Positions 18,561 to 50,523 of a stretch of DNA of 64,000 nucleotides are shown piece after piece. The notes under the pieces are model-generated. The model had not been told where the DNA came from. It did no database searches and worked only from the letters and a program-made list of their open reading frames with translations. Numbering within the stretch: position 1 is the first letter of the stretch; each line of letters starts with the position of its first letter. The position numbers and the translations under genes are program-made. The stretch lies in assembly GCA_040954595.2 (NCBI GenBank), contig CM082587.2:6448001-6512000 (forward strand). The letters are read 5' to 3'. The DNA comes from Balanoglossus misakiensis (Eukaryota; Hemichordata).

Positions 18561-21500
18561 AAATGCAATCGCCAACGCCGCCGTATTCTCTTACAGCTGC
18601 TCCGCTGACAAAGATGGCAGATGTTGGCTTCAAAAACAGCAGACGATGATTGCCTTCCATAGCGACAGCGAGCACATCAGCTCAGTTTTTATAGTCGGCA
18701 CCGTCGCGCGCGTCGCCGTCATATTATCCGTGCGATTTGTGGACATAGTGGAGACAGGGAAAATTCTACAGACGATGTCGGGTTCATACATTATCGATAG
18801 ATCACGCACAAAATGTAAAACAGGGCCGTGTTTTGCAAATGCTTTATATTCATGTGATGTAGTGGGTTTATTGTGTGCAGGCGGATTGCACGGTTGTATT
18901 AGCATTACCATGGTCACGGCCGCCACGTATTGTTGTTCGGGGTGTAGACCTTAACAGAAAATTAATAAGTAAATCAGTAGGCCTAATTTGGGTGCATTTT
19001 GTATTTTGGGATGAAATGTGTATTGAAATAATTAATGTTTTCAGTGATGGTTGGGAGACAGTAAAAACTGACTAATATAGGCCTACTAGTATCCCAGACA
19101 ATGAACTTGGTGCCTTGATTTTATGTTCTGCCAAACCATTGAATAAACGGCCTTTAATAAATGCATACATACTGCAGGCAGATCCCATCAATAGTAAAAT
19201 AATAGTGACTTTACTATATATGTTAAAATTGTCAGTGTTTCTAGTGGAAGGCTTTGTTCAAGACTGGGTTTGACTGATCTGGTGTGATTTTCTGGCAGGT
19301 AGTTGTCTTTAACATGCAGATTTCTGGACTGACGCCAACCTGGGGGACGAGGGGAGATTTCCACAGAAGCACACAATGCTGATTATTATAGGAGACAGAA
19401 ATGAAAGCAGAACACGAATAGATTTTGAGGGAGCTGCTGTCCATGGGAAAAATCACAGAGTAGAAAAGGGGCCAGAATTTTGATGTTTTAGTGCATATAC
19501 ACACAAAGGGGCGCTCGCCGAAACTGCTGCCTGGTCGTCGTGGCAACCGATGTGATTAACTGATTAGGGAGCATTCGTTTTTTACAGGGAGGGGGGGGCC
19601 GGTGGAATTTGAGTCGCCGACTAAATGTAAAAGGCAACCCCCCCTGGAAATTACTTTTCTAAAATGTGACCCCCCCCCCAAAAAAAAAAAGTTTATCCAC
19701 CGGATTAAACTTATCAAACTTTGGCAGATATTGGTGTATGTTCGACATACCACATTGAAGGGGGTGGGTTTGGGAGGGGGTGTCCCCCTCCCACGTAAGA
19801 AAATTTTATAACATACAGAGCTCAAAGCTGCATTTTAATGAACCCAGCAAAAGCAAATTAACGTCGCCGCTCAAAGTTATCATGGGGTGGGGGCAAGTCC
19901 CCGGACCTGGGACGCTAGATAAACCAGTCAATGATTGAAAGGTGTTGATGAATGAAGGGGGTGAGTGTGGGAGGGGGTGTCCCCCTCCCACATTAGAAAA
20001 TTTTGTAAAATAAAGGACGCGAAACTGCATTTTTGTGGACTCAAAATAAGTATTTAGCCGTCAATGTTTTCAAGTCCCCCCCCCCCTTTCAGTCCCTATA
20101 TAATAATCCCTTGATTATAAAATTTGTCCCCCCCTAAAAACTGCTTTGTAAAAGTAAACCCCCCCCTGATTTCCACCGGCCCCCCCCTCCCTGTAAAAAA
20201 CGAATGCTCCCTTAGCCAGATGGAATTTGTGCCGTGCCAGCATTTACCAAGGGAATTACCTGTAGACGGAACGTAGCCTTCAGTCAAACATGCCTAGGAC
20301 TTTAGCATGCACATAAAACGTACAAATCTCTCTGCTTTTAGCAGGAAGAAAGCCAGTGGTCTGCCTTTACTGTAAAAAAACTGAGGGTTTAGCAATTTTT
20401 TTTCTTAAAGAAGATCCTAAAATGCCATGAAAAAATAAAGACAACAGGCGGATTTTGTTCAATACTGTATGATATAATATTTCTATTACATGTAGTTAAT
20501 ATATCTGCGTTAACCAATGCACCATCTTACAGTACTATGAGAAGATTATGAACAATTTCCGCAAAATGACTGATTTCGCAGCTTCACTGATTTCTCGGCT
20601 TCGGACACCATTGGGAGAGTCCCTAGCCTGATGGTTTTAATCGGGGTCACCAGGTCAAAGAGCACTGTAGCCTGATGGTAGAAAAGACATTTCAATATAC
20701 TGCCCTCTATAGACACAGAATTGTAGATAAGTCACCAGATTTCAGTCCAGGGTTCACTAGGTTCCATTTTCAAGGCCATATAGATATAATTCCATGTTGT
20801 ATAACCTAGCCTTTTGGATTTCATGAAAAAACTTTTTCTTACAAACAAGTCATTGTAAACGATGTAGTCCCCACTAGACTAAACTGTCATTTTGCCATGC
20901 TAAGGAGCATTAAAGCCCCATGAGCTGGGGATAATTATCATGAAATTTATTTTTAAAGCAGGGTTTTTCGCACAGCCAGATCACACATTACATAACACAA
21001 AAACATACACACAGCCAAGTGACACGACCAACATCACAATCAATAATGTATTGTTTTATCTTTTATTGCTTTTTTCTCTGTTGTACACATCACATCTTAC
21101 AAAGACATCACGTTTCTGGGTTAATTTTTTTTTTACAACTTTCAGAACTCATTTCTGACAAAAATTACAATGTTTCCAGTGATTTTGAAATTCAGAGCAA
21201 CATGGAAGTCTCCTCATAACCCCACCCCACCTCCATCCAACCCATAATTTCCATAAAATTATTGGGTCATACCAAGTTACAAGAATTCCTGATATACAAT
21301 TAAATAATTGTAATATATCTGTTGAAGTTTATCAATAACTTGTGCCTGTTCTCATCTGCCGGCTCATATGGTGTTTGTCATTATACAGAGTAAACTTCAA
21401 TTTACATTATGACCAGTTACCCCATTGTAGTACATGTATGTTAAATACCAATGTGGAATCCAAGACCTGTGATAGAATTTCTCAGATGAGTAAATGGGCA

Positions 21501-22812
21501 AGTATTGTCAATAAAAATGGAATTAGAAAACAATGTAAATACACGATCATTGTCGGTGAACAGCTGGTGCGCCCTCTATGTCAGCGTCAGATGCCCCTGT
21601 AGTGCACCCCTTGCGCCAATATCGTGTACATGCTGCAGCAATGATTGCGCACTGTCTTTGTACACTATGACTAAACGTGGAGGAAAAATGTTGCTTGATT
21701 TCACTAAGCTTGACCAAAGAATGCTGTTATCTGCCAATAAACATTATCTCTGTAGGAATGTACCAGTTTGTAACACTTAAACTGTTACGACACAAGAAAG
21801 ATACAGTCTGTGTCGAAGAGTTTGGGCACATTTCTCAATGGCATACCCCATTTCAAACTAAAACTCTGAAGGCGTGGAGACAGACTATCTCTTTCATTAT
21901 GCCCCCTTTCAAGGCAAAATACCCACGGTTCATAATCTGACACAGACTGGCATTAGTCCTGTTTCCGTGTCTCTCAAAATCTTGCATCGTGGACACTACA
22001 AGCACAAGCACTTGTCTGACACGTAGACATTACATCACATTCAGTTCACAGGGCGTGACTTTTTAAAAAATATTGCTTCATTGGTGTTTCGCTACCTAAA
22101 TACGGCCATCAGTGGCAACACGACGAAAGCCTCGATCGGCGATTCCCTTGCGGAACTACACTCCCCCAGACACAGCTACGAAAATGACCCAGTTAACCTA
22201 AGTACAGCTCCAAACATGGCACACTATTAATTTACATTTTCCACAACAGAAACCAAGACTGACCAAACACAGGGAAAGCAGGGCACATGGATCACAGCTG
22301 TCTTTTTATATAAGATTATTTTTTACATCACAGTTAAGCCATTTACACGCAACGTTTGGATATCTCTGCCTTTTTATAATTTCACCTACGTTCCCTTGCA
22401 CCACCTGAACTAGCTACATCTACTGACTCTGCTACGAAACTACTTTTCCAAACACTAAAAATCACAGGGGTGTACGTGCATGGTCAAATCGTATCTCGGC
22501 TAAAACACTGGTGGGCAAATCACTTCCACATATCAAAGTTTATGAAAAGATGTCTCGCTAGTAACCAGGTGATTAGAAACGTATCCACAGCACGTGTTCT
22601 GGACAGGAAAGGATAGGCACCGTTCTCAAAAAATACTAACCACACCTTCTATCTAAAGTCAAAATACCAATCTCTCTCAGTCAAGAAAAACAGAAAAAAC
22701 ATCAGAATATAGACAGGCTCAAAATTTGTACATTTGATAAAATCTAGGACTTCTGTATCTGTGGTGTGATATCCTCATCAAGCGACCTACTATTAGAATG
22801 TCTGTGATTATC
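18561..22812. other. Intergenic between ZMYND19 5' end and dynamin 3' end
   Basis: Contains an unrecognised plus-strand open frame near 18484-18954, the 645-bp inverted-repeat element (19567-20211), a TTAAAGCCCC word near 20910, and probably a long dynamin 3' UTR. Reverse-strand AATAAA occurs at 21062-21067 and near 20945. No further gene is supported. Confidence 0.5.
19567..20211. mobile_element. 645-bp non-autonomous DNA transposon, PIF/Harbinger-like by TSD
   Basis: The two ends are near-perfect inverted repeats of about 40 bp. The left begins GGGAGCATTCGTTTTTTACA and the right is its mirror, ending TGCTCCC. The element is bounded on both sides by TTA (19564-19566 and 20212-20214), a 3-bp target duplication typical of PIF/Harbinger elements. 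It has no transposase frame. Inside, a unit of about 200 bp is repeated twice; each copy carries a 20-bp palindrome of the form GGGAGGGGGTGTCCCCCTCC (near 19773 and 19971) followed by an A/T-rich AGAAAATTTT segment. Confidence 0.8.
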
Positions 22813-40404
<17,592 letters not shown>

Positions 40405-40600
40405 TTTGGTAGCTGTCACGACATCGACGAACTAATATGGAAGAGTATAATGCGACGGTTCTCGTCTAAACTGGCGTCGAAATTCAATGAGTGGTACGAT
40501 GCAGAAAGACGAAAATGGCCGGTTGTAGTGGGCATGCGCTATTTCTGGTGGATCAAAGCGCATGCGTAGTAATTTACGTCATTCAGGTGATTTTCTATGA
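40405..40600 (-). promoter_or_regulatory. Dynamin promoter with paired NRF1-like sites and a CRE-like site
   Basis: Upstream of the dynamin start are two NRF1-type cores, GCATGCGC at 40532-40539 and GCGCATGCG at 40558-40566, and TTACGTCA (reverse of TGACGTAA, CRE/ATF type) at 40574-40581. The TSS is not visible, but the cluster lies 130-180 bp upstream of the ATG, a normal promoter position. Confidence 0.55.
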
Positions 40601-42017
40601 AGGATGTTGTTTGTTGTGGTTTGTGTGACCTTTTATAGTAGTGCATGTACTACTACAGTACCCTGAGTGAGTGGTACCATATTGAACCAATGATTTAAAA
40701 ACTGCTATGACTCACTTTGACAGAGCAGCACGATTATTACAGATTAGCCAAAGATTGGCAACTGTCAAAGTTTTAATCTTACTGTAGCTGGAGGTTTTGC
40801 CTTGGTTTACCCAACTTCATTTGTTTGTTTTTTGTTTCTGAAAATTTGAATGCAACAGACCTGAATTCCCCCACATGTCATTATGTTTTTGTGTAAAATT
40901 TCAGATATAGTTCAAACTGAGTTCATACTGATTAACTTTTGTTTGCAAGACTTGTAAAAGTAAAGAATTGTAGTTAAACATGCACCAGTCCATAAATCTT
41001 TTTTTTTTAATGGAAGGGTGATATAACAAAATCCCAGGCAAAAAAACATACACACACACAGAGGTCTTTGTCTCCAACATTTTATTACATGACAGTACAA
41101 CTTGTACGTCACATCTGTGCATCCATCAACCAGGTAGTAACACTTTTGAAAGTTTAGATTTGCTGTTCTGTCAGGTTCGAATACACACACTGAAGAAAGT
41201 TATTTCAGACACCCTGACAATGACATTAAGATCAAGTACACAATTGCATAGAACAAAACCAAAAACTACATTCACATGAGAGAAAGGGGCAAAAAATGAC
41301 AATTTCAGGAAAGTGTGCGCACAGCAATAAAATCAGAAATGACAAACTGGCCTTGAAACAAGAAAGCAAACCCAGTTAAGTGTTTGAGAAATTTTACTCT
41401 GCCACTAACTTATTGCCAAAATCTTTTGCCAGCCTTACGTAATTTTTAAAATCAAACTGCCATTGGCACAATTCACATATTTATGGCCAAATTCATAAAC
41501 AAATACAGAAACTACCTGTAATGAAATTATGCTTTCTTGGATCAATTCACAAGATATACAAATGATCACATAAATATTTGCTGACTCGTTTCTGTCATTC
41601 TGATGTCGAGCATGGCAAAACAAATAATTCTAACATCTGTATTTATAGGTATATTTACCGACTACTATTGTTTCTACAGAAACAGGCTACACAGAGAGAA
41701 TTAACCAACATAACAAGAAGCTCACAGTATGCAAGTCATTGGCATACATACCATAGGTTTTTTTCAGAAATCTACACAAACACAGTCAGACATACAAATT
41801 CTCGATAATTTACATATATTCCCTATTATACTTTACATCGTCTATGGCCACTGATTCTAGCTTCCCTTCAAATCTGAATTTCAATGCATTTTGGCACCGT
41901 GAGACAAAACACAATGAAACCAGGCGCGTAATATTGCCAAACTAGTCTCAGTACATATCTTTGTATATACTGTACAGGTACTATTGAAATGTTCTCCAAC
42001 TGGACAGGGCTTGTCGT
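40601..42017. other. Intergenic dynamin 5' / ATP6V1G 3' region
   Basis: Probably mostly the 3' UTR of the V-ATPase G gene: a reverse-strand AATAAA lies at 41081-41086, about 930 nt past its stop. No exon was recognised. Confidence 0.5.
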
Positions 42018-43446
42018 CTACACTCGCAGGTTCTGATGGATTTCTGGCTTAATATCGTAGATCAAGTCTAGCAATTTACACATGACCTCCTCCTTGTGAT
42101 GTTGCACAGAGGCGTTCAGGTCCTTTATTTTGTGATTTGTCTGGATTTCCACCTCTCTGGCCTGGTCATCCTTTGATCCCAAATGCTGTAAAGGAACACA
42201 AACAAAATCGGATTTAGTTAGGAGTCAACTAGACAGTCAATCTTAAACAACTTGCTGTTTTACGGTGATCAGAATAAACATACACATAACAATACATTAT
42301 GACTATGGTTGCTACAAGGGTAGGAATAAATATTACTATTTTAGCTGTGTTAGTTGGAGGATTTGTAGATTTACATGATCAGAGCAACTATCTCTTATTT
42401 TTCTAAACCTTACGACAGTTGACTAGAGTTAAAATGAGTAAGACAAAGATATATTTGTTTGGTCTTGGAATCATTTTCACTGTATAGACAGGCACAGCTT
42501 CACTAATAACCTGTTATTACTCAATCACCGATCACATGATGCTGATCATGTGTTTTTGACAAATCAAATAAACCCCTTACCTTCTGTTGATGACTGACAA
42601 ATTGTCTTTCTCTTTCTCTTCTGTATGCTTCTATTTCAGACTGTGCTTCTTCTTTTGCCTGCTTTAGTCTCTTGTTCTTTCCTAAAAAAATTAAAAAAAA
42701 AGACAAGAAAGTCGATATCATTCAACATTGCATGCAATTACCAATTTAGAAATCCATGAAAATCACATGGTACCATCAGTTTTCATAAATTATCAATTCA
42801 AAACGACCGTCAATACGGGTTTGAAGCACTGAAGGTTGCTGATGCAGGTCCAAAGATCTCTAATGTTTTTTTCAGGAAAATGCACCTAGATTATACACAT
42901 TGGCAATCGCATTTGATTTGAGAAGTTAAAATAAAACGGCTTTACAGCAACACGAAGTTTCATTGAATATCTACTTTGCAAAATTGATAGTCACGATTAT
43001 TTCTGCTTATGGTTCAGTTCAGTCGACATTGCCGATCCAACCGGGTATCGTATCAACAGTCACGCCTTATCGTTTGTAAGATCAACACTCGCAGCAGTAA
43101 AAGATCCCCAAAATGTACAAAGGGCAAGACAGTCCCTATCACCCCCGTCTCATTGGCCTATACCCTACACTAAATCGCCGCAACGGAGGTATTCCGTCTA
43201 GTACAGTTTACCCAGACGCTCGAAGATGAGCCCACTGGATTGCACTGCCCACTACGTGATTTCAACCGCATTTCTATATTCTAGTCTGGCGGACGATTTT
43301 CTCGGCCAGTAGTTTCAAATCTCGCCACACGGTTGCTTGACCATGATATACCGTTTCTACTTACTTTTCCTTGCCTCCGCAACCTTCTCGGCAGCTCTTT
43401 TCTCGGCGTGAAGCAGTTGTTGGATTCCCGTAGTCTGAGCAGCCAT
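42018..43446 (-). CDS. ATP6V1G1: V-type proton ATPase subunit G (peripheral stalk, V1 sector)
   Basis: Subunit G pairs with subunit E as the peripheral stalks that hold V1 against Vo in the proton pump of lysosomes and other acidic organelles. Three exons: 43446-43365, 42681-42581, 42185-42018; 116 residues (human G1 118). The N-terminus MAAQTTGIQQLLHAEKRAAE and the coiled coil RKNKRLKQAKEEAQSEIEAY are diagnostic, and the C-terminus ends in an YDIKPEIHQNLRV segment. The gene contains no paralogue-specific feature, so it represents the ancestor of vertebrate G1/G2/G3. The start lies in a CAAAATGGCTGC context, and 15 bp upstream is a CLEAR-type E-box. Confidence 0.96.
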
Positions 43447-43459
43447 TTTGAGATGAATC

Positions 43460-43469
43460 GTCACGTGAT
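43460..43469. promoter_or_regulatory. CLEAR-like E-box (GTCACGTGAT) upstream of ATP6V1G
   Basis: The palindrome TCACGTGA at 43461-43468, with a preceding G, matches nine of ten positions of the TFEB/MITF CLEAR element GTCACGTGAC. It lies 14-23 bp upstream of the V-ATPase G start codon. V-ATPase subunit genes are known TFEB targets in mammals; function here is inferred. Confidence 0.55.
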
Positions 43470-44088
43470 TCTGACGAACGATGACCTCAAATAGCGCCAC
43501 CAACGCTAATTAAATTATGATACATTTGTTTCTGGGTACCGAGGTTTGTTTCACCGTCACCTTTGGTAGTGGAAAACATCGAGAAAAATGCACACATACA
43601 CAGTACTCAATTTCTTTCAGGCACTTTACATGCAATGTATTGTTATAGTATATTTCTTTATTTCCTCTTTTAACAATCGGAAGACATTGGTCAAGTTCAT
43701 TTTATCTCACTTTCAAATTTACAATTTGTAGAGCCTCAAACTACAACAAAATCCTTGATTTTTCTTCTTTTCATCAGTCTGTCATGTTTTTTGTCCTCTT
43801 CAATGATTTTTCAATGACAGGAAATGATATAGATACTACCACAGTACTGAGACATACGTAATAAAAATCCTATCATAATAGGATTCCCAGAATTCAATGG
43901 AATTTCTCGGATTTAACACTGATTTAAAGGAATCAATGATGGAGATTCCTGGATTCAGTCTAGTCATAATTTTGGTCACAGTCTGGCACACATGCCTGGA
44001 TGATTATATTCAAATCATGAAATGATCTGGTCACTGTCCTTAATGTTTCCAGAACTCATGTCTTTGTTGTGGCCTGTCGCACTTTTGA
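43470..44088. other. Intergenic ATP6V1G 5' / ALAD 3'
   Basis: About 620 bp with the ALAD 3' UTR on the minus strand. A candidate reverse-strand AATAAA is at 43657-43662, so the ALAD transcript probably ends some 200 bp before the V-ATPase G start codon. Confidence 0.5.
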
Positions 44089-47147
<3,059 letters not shown>

Positions 47148-47764
47148 CTTGAATATGATCCACGGGGCAAAGGTCAAATGTCCGCAACCTCGGAACCATG
47201 GAAACGCGGAAACCAGTTTTATGGGCGACAAGAAAATCTTCCTATATTTTCCGTCTCGTTTACCAAACGGCCACCTTATTAAAGCATCGCCCCTTTTCAT
47301 ACCACTTTCCTAAAGTGTAATGTTATGATATTAATAAAAGTTGTATATTTTTAGTATGTTCAATGATGACAGTGTTGCCTTCTGTTACCACTGGGTATGC
47401 AGCACCACTCTATCACTTTCAAAGCTGTTTTGTCATGAACAATAAAAGTTATTAATATTTTCAATCATTTTAATGTTTGTGTTCTTTGAATTTTAGTGCT
47501 GTTTTACCACATGCCTCACTACATGTAGAACATGTAGTTTGTGCAAAATGAATAACTGCATTTGTCAGCTCATCAATTGCAGTTATGAAATAAATTAACG
47601 GACGAAATCACAAATTCAGGAAAGAATTTAATGATAAAAGAAACTGAAATAATATTGCAGTCATGAAATAACATCTGAGGTTATAAACGTAAGCAATGCA
47701 GAAATAGTGTGAGAGGGCGGTCGCGCAGGTCAAGTGTCAGAGGTCAAAGTTGACAAACACGAAA
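47148..47764. promoter_or_regulatory. Bidirectional promoter region between ALAD and SNAPIN
   Basis: 617 bp between divergent start codons. The ALAD-proximal 150 bp is open in the ALAD frame. The SNAPIN-proximal part includes GAGGGCGGTCGCGC near 47714. Its middle is AT-rich with two similar ATTAATA-type segments. No TATA-like box is in a convincing place. Confidence 0.5.
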
Positions 47765-49078
47765 ATGGCGATGGCGGAAGCAAGTCCTATCGAAAGTCCG
47801 AGCTCAACAAAATCTTTCGACCCTCAAACCAGAGACGCCCTTGCAGATGGGATGTTAGATCTACTCAAACCAGCTGTAGAAGAAGTCGATGAACAAGTTG
47901 CACGGGTCAGGTAGGGTGTGATGTCTTTACATCCTTGAAAAGGAGGCGAATGTTCTGGTCACGTCGAGTGTAATTATTTATGGGAAAGTTGTGTAGAAAC
48001 TGCAGTGGTTGTACAGAATACAACATCTGTGATGAAAAGTATTATCAACAGTTAACATTGTCTTCTGAGTACCTGAGGATGAACATTCTGTTTTATGACT
48101 TTTATCTAGGGAGAGCCAGGTTGAACTCAGACAGCAAATAGATGGTCTAGCTGAAGGTATGTTTTTACTATGATATCATGATCATTGTATGATCATCACT
48201 TGCTGCGGATCCAGGGCCCTGGCCCACCACCCCTTGTTTGTTTTTGTTAGGGAGCGATGGGAGGGTTGATGATTCAAGCAAGTGATGGTTTTGTTGTTAG
48301 ATATTCCATATTGTTGTTGTTTTGCGAATATTTAAATTTGATTACTGTCCCCCACAAATTTCATGCGTTCACTTCCAGTTTTATGGAATTAATTATTTTT
48401 AATGAAAGGATGATGCTGTGGTTATCAATTATAGTACATGTACATGTACATTTAAATGCATATTTAAATTTCAGAGTTAAAAAAACTGTCGGACGAACAG
48501 CCACTGCCAGTTGAGTTAGATTTATATGTGAAAAAGCTGATGAATTCAAGGAGAAGAATTATGGTTGTCAATAATATTCTACAAAACGCACAAGTAAGAA
48601 CACTCTCATAAATTACATGTAGCTGTTCGTTGGGGGGGGGGGGGGTCTAGCTCTCCTTTGATCACTGTACACTGAATTTCAACACTTGATAATCTTTGAA
48701 AATTCCCTCAGTACATTGAGTATCAACATATGACATCAACATATGAAACAGAACTTTCTTTTTCCACAAATGAATGTGTTTTATTTTCCTTCTTTACTCT
48801 TAAAATGTTGAATGCACAACCAATAAGATCCTCTGAATTTCATTCAGTGTCTCTTTTTCCATGTGTAACACCATCTGGGCTGAGGACATTACTGATGTGT
48901 AAATATATCATCTTTGCAAATTTTCCATCTTCACTTGTGACCATCTCCAATGCACTCTGCTGTCATCACTCTGTTTTGTTTCCAGGAACGTCTCGGTAAA
49001 CTCCATTATAATGTATCTAGGGAGACGGCTCGCAGGAAAGCTCTGCTAGAACCTCCCACTGCTGGACCCATCCAGTGA
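47765..49078 (+). CDS. SNAPIN: SNAPIN (BLOC-1/BORC subunit), canonical form
   Basis: SNAPIN is a small coiled-coil subunit of BLOC-1 and BORC that works in lysosome-related organelle biogenesis, lysosome positioning and SNAP25-linked exocytosis. Four exons: 47765-47910, 48110-48156, 48475-48593, 48986-49078; 134 residues (human 136). Landmarks are LLKPAVEEVDEQVARVRESQ, VELRQQIDGLAEELKKL, YVKKLMNSRRRIMVVNNILQ, and the last exon ERLGKLHYNVSRETARRK. The ATG lies in GAAAATGGCGATGGCGG; a second in-frame ATG is two codons further. The stop TGA overlaps an AATAAA (49078-49083). The last exon can be replaced by a downstream homologous exon. Confidence 0.97.
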
Positions 49079-50388
49079 ATAAAACTAGGTCAGCATTTGC
49101 ATAGAAAAGAAATCATGTAAAAACCGTCACTGTCCAGTTTTGAGGTCAAAGTTCAATGGTGAAAGGTCGGGTGTTTTTCTATGGAGTAGTATCTTTGTCA
49201 GATTTCACTTGAATGATTTTAGCAAAAGTTTTGTTTATGCCAGTAAAGGAAGTGTTTAGGTTGCCGGTTTGTTTTCTTTTGCATGAATTTAAAGATAATT
49301 TGGGATGGCGTGGGCATTGCTTTGTGATGCAATGAAATTATGCACATTTTTTTTTTTTTGTTGGACTTCTAAATTGGGTCTCCACAGTTGCTGTAGAAAA
49401 TAGGTAGTGTGGATTTTGGGTGTGTTTTCTCGCACAAACCATAAGCTATGACCACAAACCTGGACAGTGAGTGACTTCCCACCTGTCTTGCCAGTTTCAA
49501 CTGAGCATCCGTTGCTGTATGTGTCAATTATGCCACAGTGATCATCGTTATGTTGCCATAGAAACTGACCATTCATATTCGTATCATCTCAGTGTAAACT
49601 TTCACAGGACATTGTTTATCCACTATCTTACATGCATGTTAGTAATTCTGTATACAATGTATCATGTCTTGTCTCCTTAATTAACCTGTCAGATTTCTTC
49701 AATTTCTCTGTATTTGTACATACTGCTCAACAGACACACACAAACACAGATTTTTACATGCTGCCGTAGTTTGTTACAGTACACAATGTTAGTGACTGAC
49801 TCAGGAATCAGGGAGTAGGTGTAATACTCTTTGTGATTACATCGGCGTGATGGTTCCTAAAATTAATATTCATGCCACGTCGTTTCTTTGGATTCCTGCT
49901 GTATTTTGTAGAAGGAATCATTGATGACAAGGCATTACAAAAGAAACACTTCTTAGTATGCGTACTCTGAACAGAAGTTGACTGGCCAAGAGGTTTTAGT
50001 TTCACTAGCCAATCAACAGTAGTCTGTCATGTTGCTCTCAATAGCCAATCAGCAATTGGTTTCCATATGTTCATCAGTAACCAATCAGCGTGGATATCTG
50101 AAATTCAAGATTCTGGTCAATTAAAGCATGGCAGAGTGTGTTGAAAACTGTAAAACCATTGATTTTATTTAAACAGTTTACTGTGATGATGCCCGTAATG
50201 TGTCACTGTGATGGACTGGTGCCCAACATCTGTTTGTAACATTTGGTTTTATAGTGTGCATGTATTGAATAGGCAGGGCAAAAACACAGTTAATATACCA
50301 GGTTTGTTAGGCTTATACTGTCTTGTCAAATGGTTGCTGTCTCATTGTTTACATCACATTTCTTCTACTCTCTCTTTCTCTCTTTCAG

Positions 50389-50523
50389 ACAAGACTGGAC
50401 AAACTGAACAGCAAGTTAAACACACAAGTAGCCAAACGCAAGTCTCTGGTAGCATTTCTGAAAGGGGAAACCACCCCGTACAGTCCAAACCCTGTGCATA
50501 CCTACATGTCAGGGATGCACTAA
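50389..50523 (+). CDS. SNAPIN: SNAPIN alternative last exon 4b
   Basis: 45 codons with a strong pyrimidine tract and TTTCAG acceptor, phase 0, ending in TAA. It can join exon 3 (NILQNAQ|) exactly as exon 4a does. Its start, TRLDKLNSKLNTQVAKRKSL, is homologous position by position to ERLGKLHYNVSRETARRKAL of exon 4a, followed by a longer tail containing GETTPYSPNPVHTY. The resulting protein would be 148 residues. An AATAAA at 51005-51010 could end this transcript. No start codon or promoter of its own was seen, so a separate gene is unlikely. Confidence 0.8.
   Translation, partial: TRLDKLNSKLNTQVAKRKSLVAFLKGETTPYSPNPVHTYMSGMH

Noticed and set aside
18484-18954. 156-codon plus-strand open frame near the ZMYND19 promoter
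   Set aside because: No recognisable domain, no splice context, and it lies in a CpG-rich stretch where long open frames arise by chance.
22275-22740. CRISPR-like or operon-like structure around repeats near 22.3-23.2 kb
   Set aside because: The nearby 30-bp tandem units have no unique spacers and lie in an intron of a eukaryotic gene; it is a minisatellite.
50323-50523. Separate small gene starting upstream of SNAPIN exon 4b
   Set aside because: The open frame upstream of the acceptor begins at a TTG and is hydrophobic intron translation; the exon fits SNAPIN in phase and homology.
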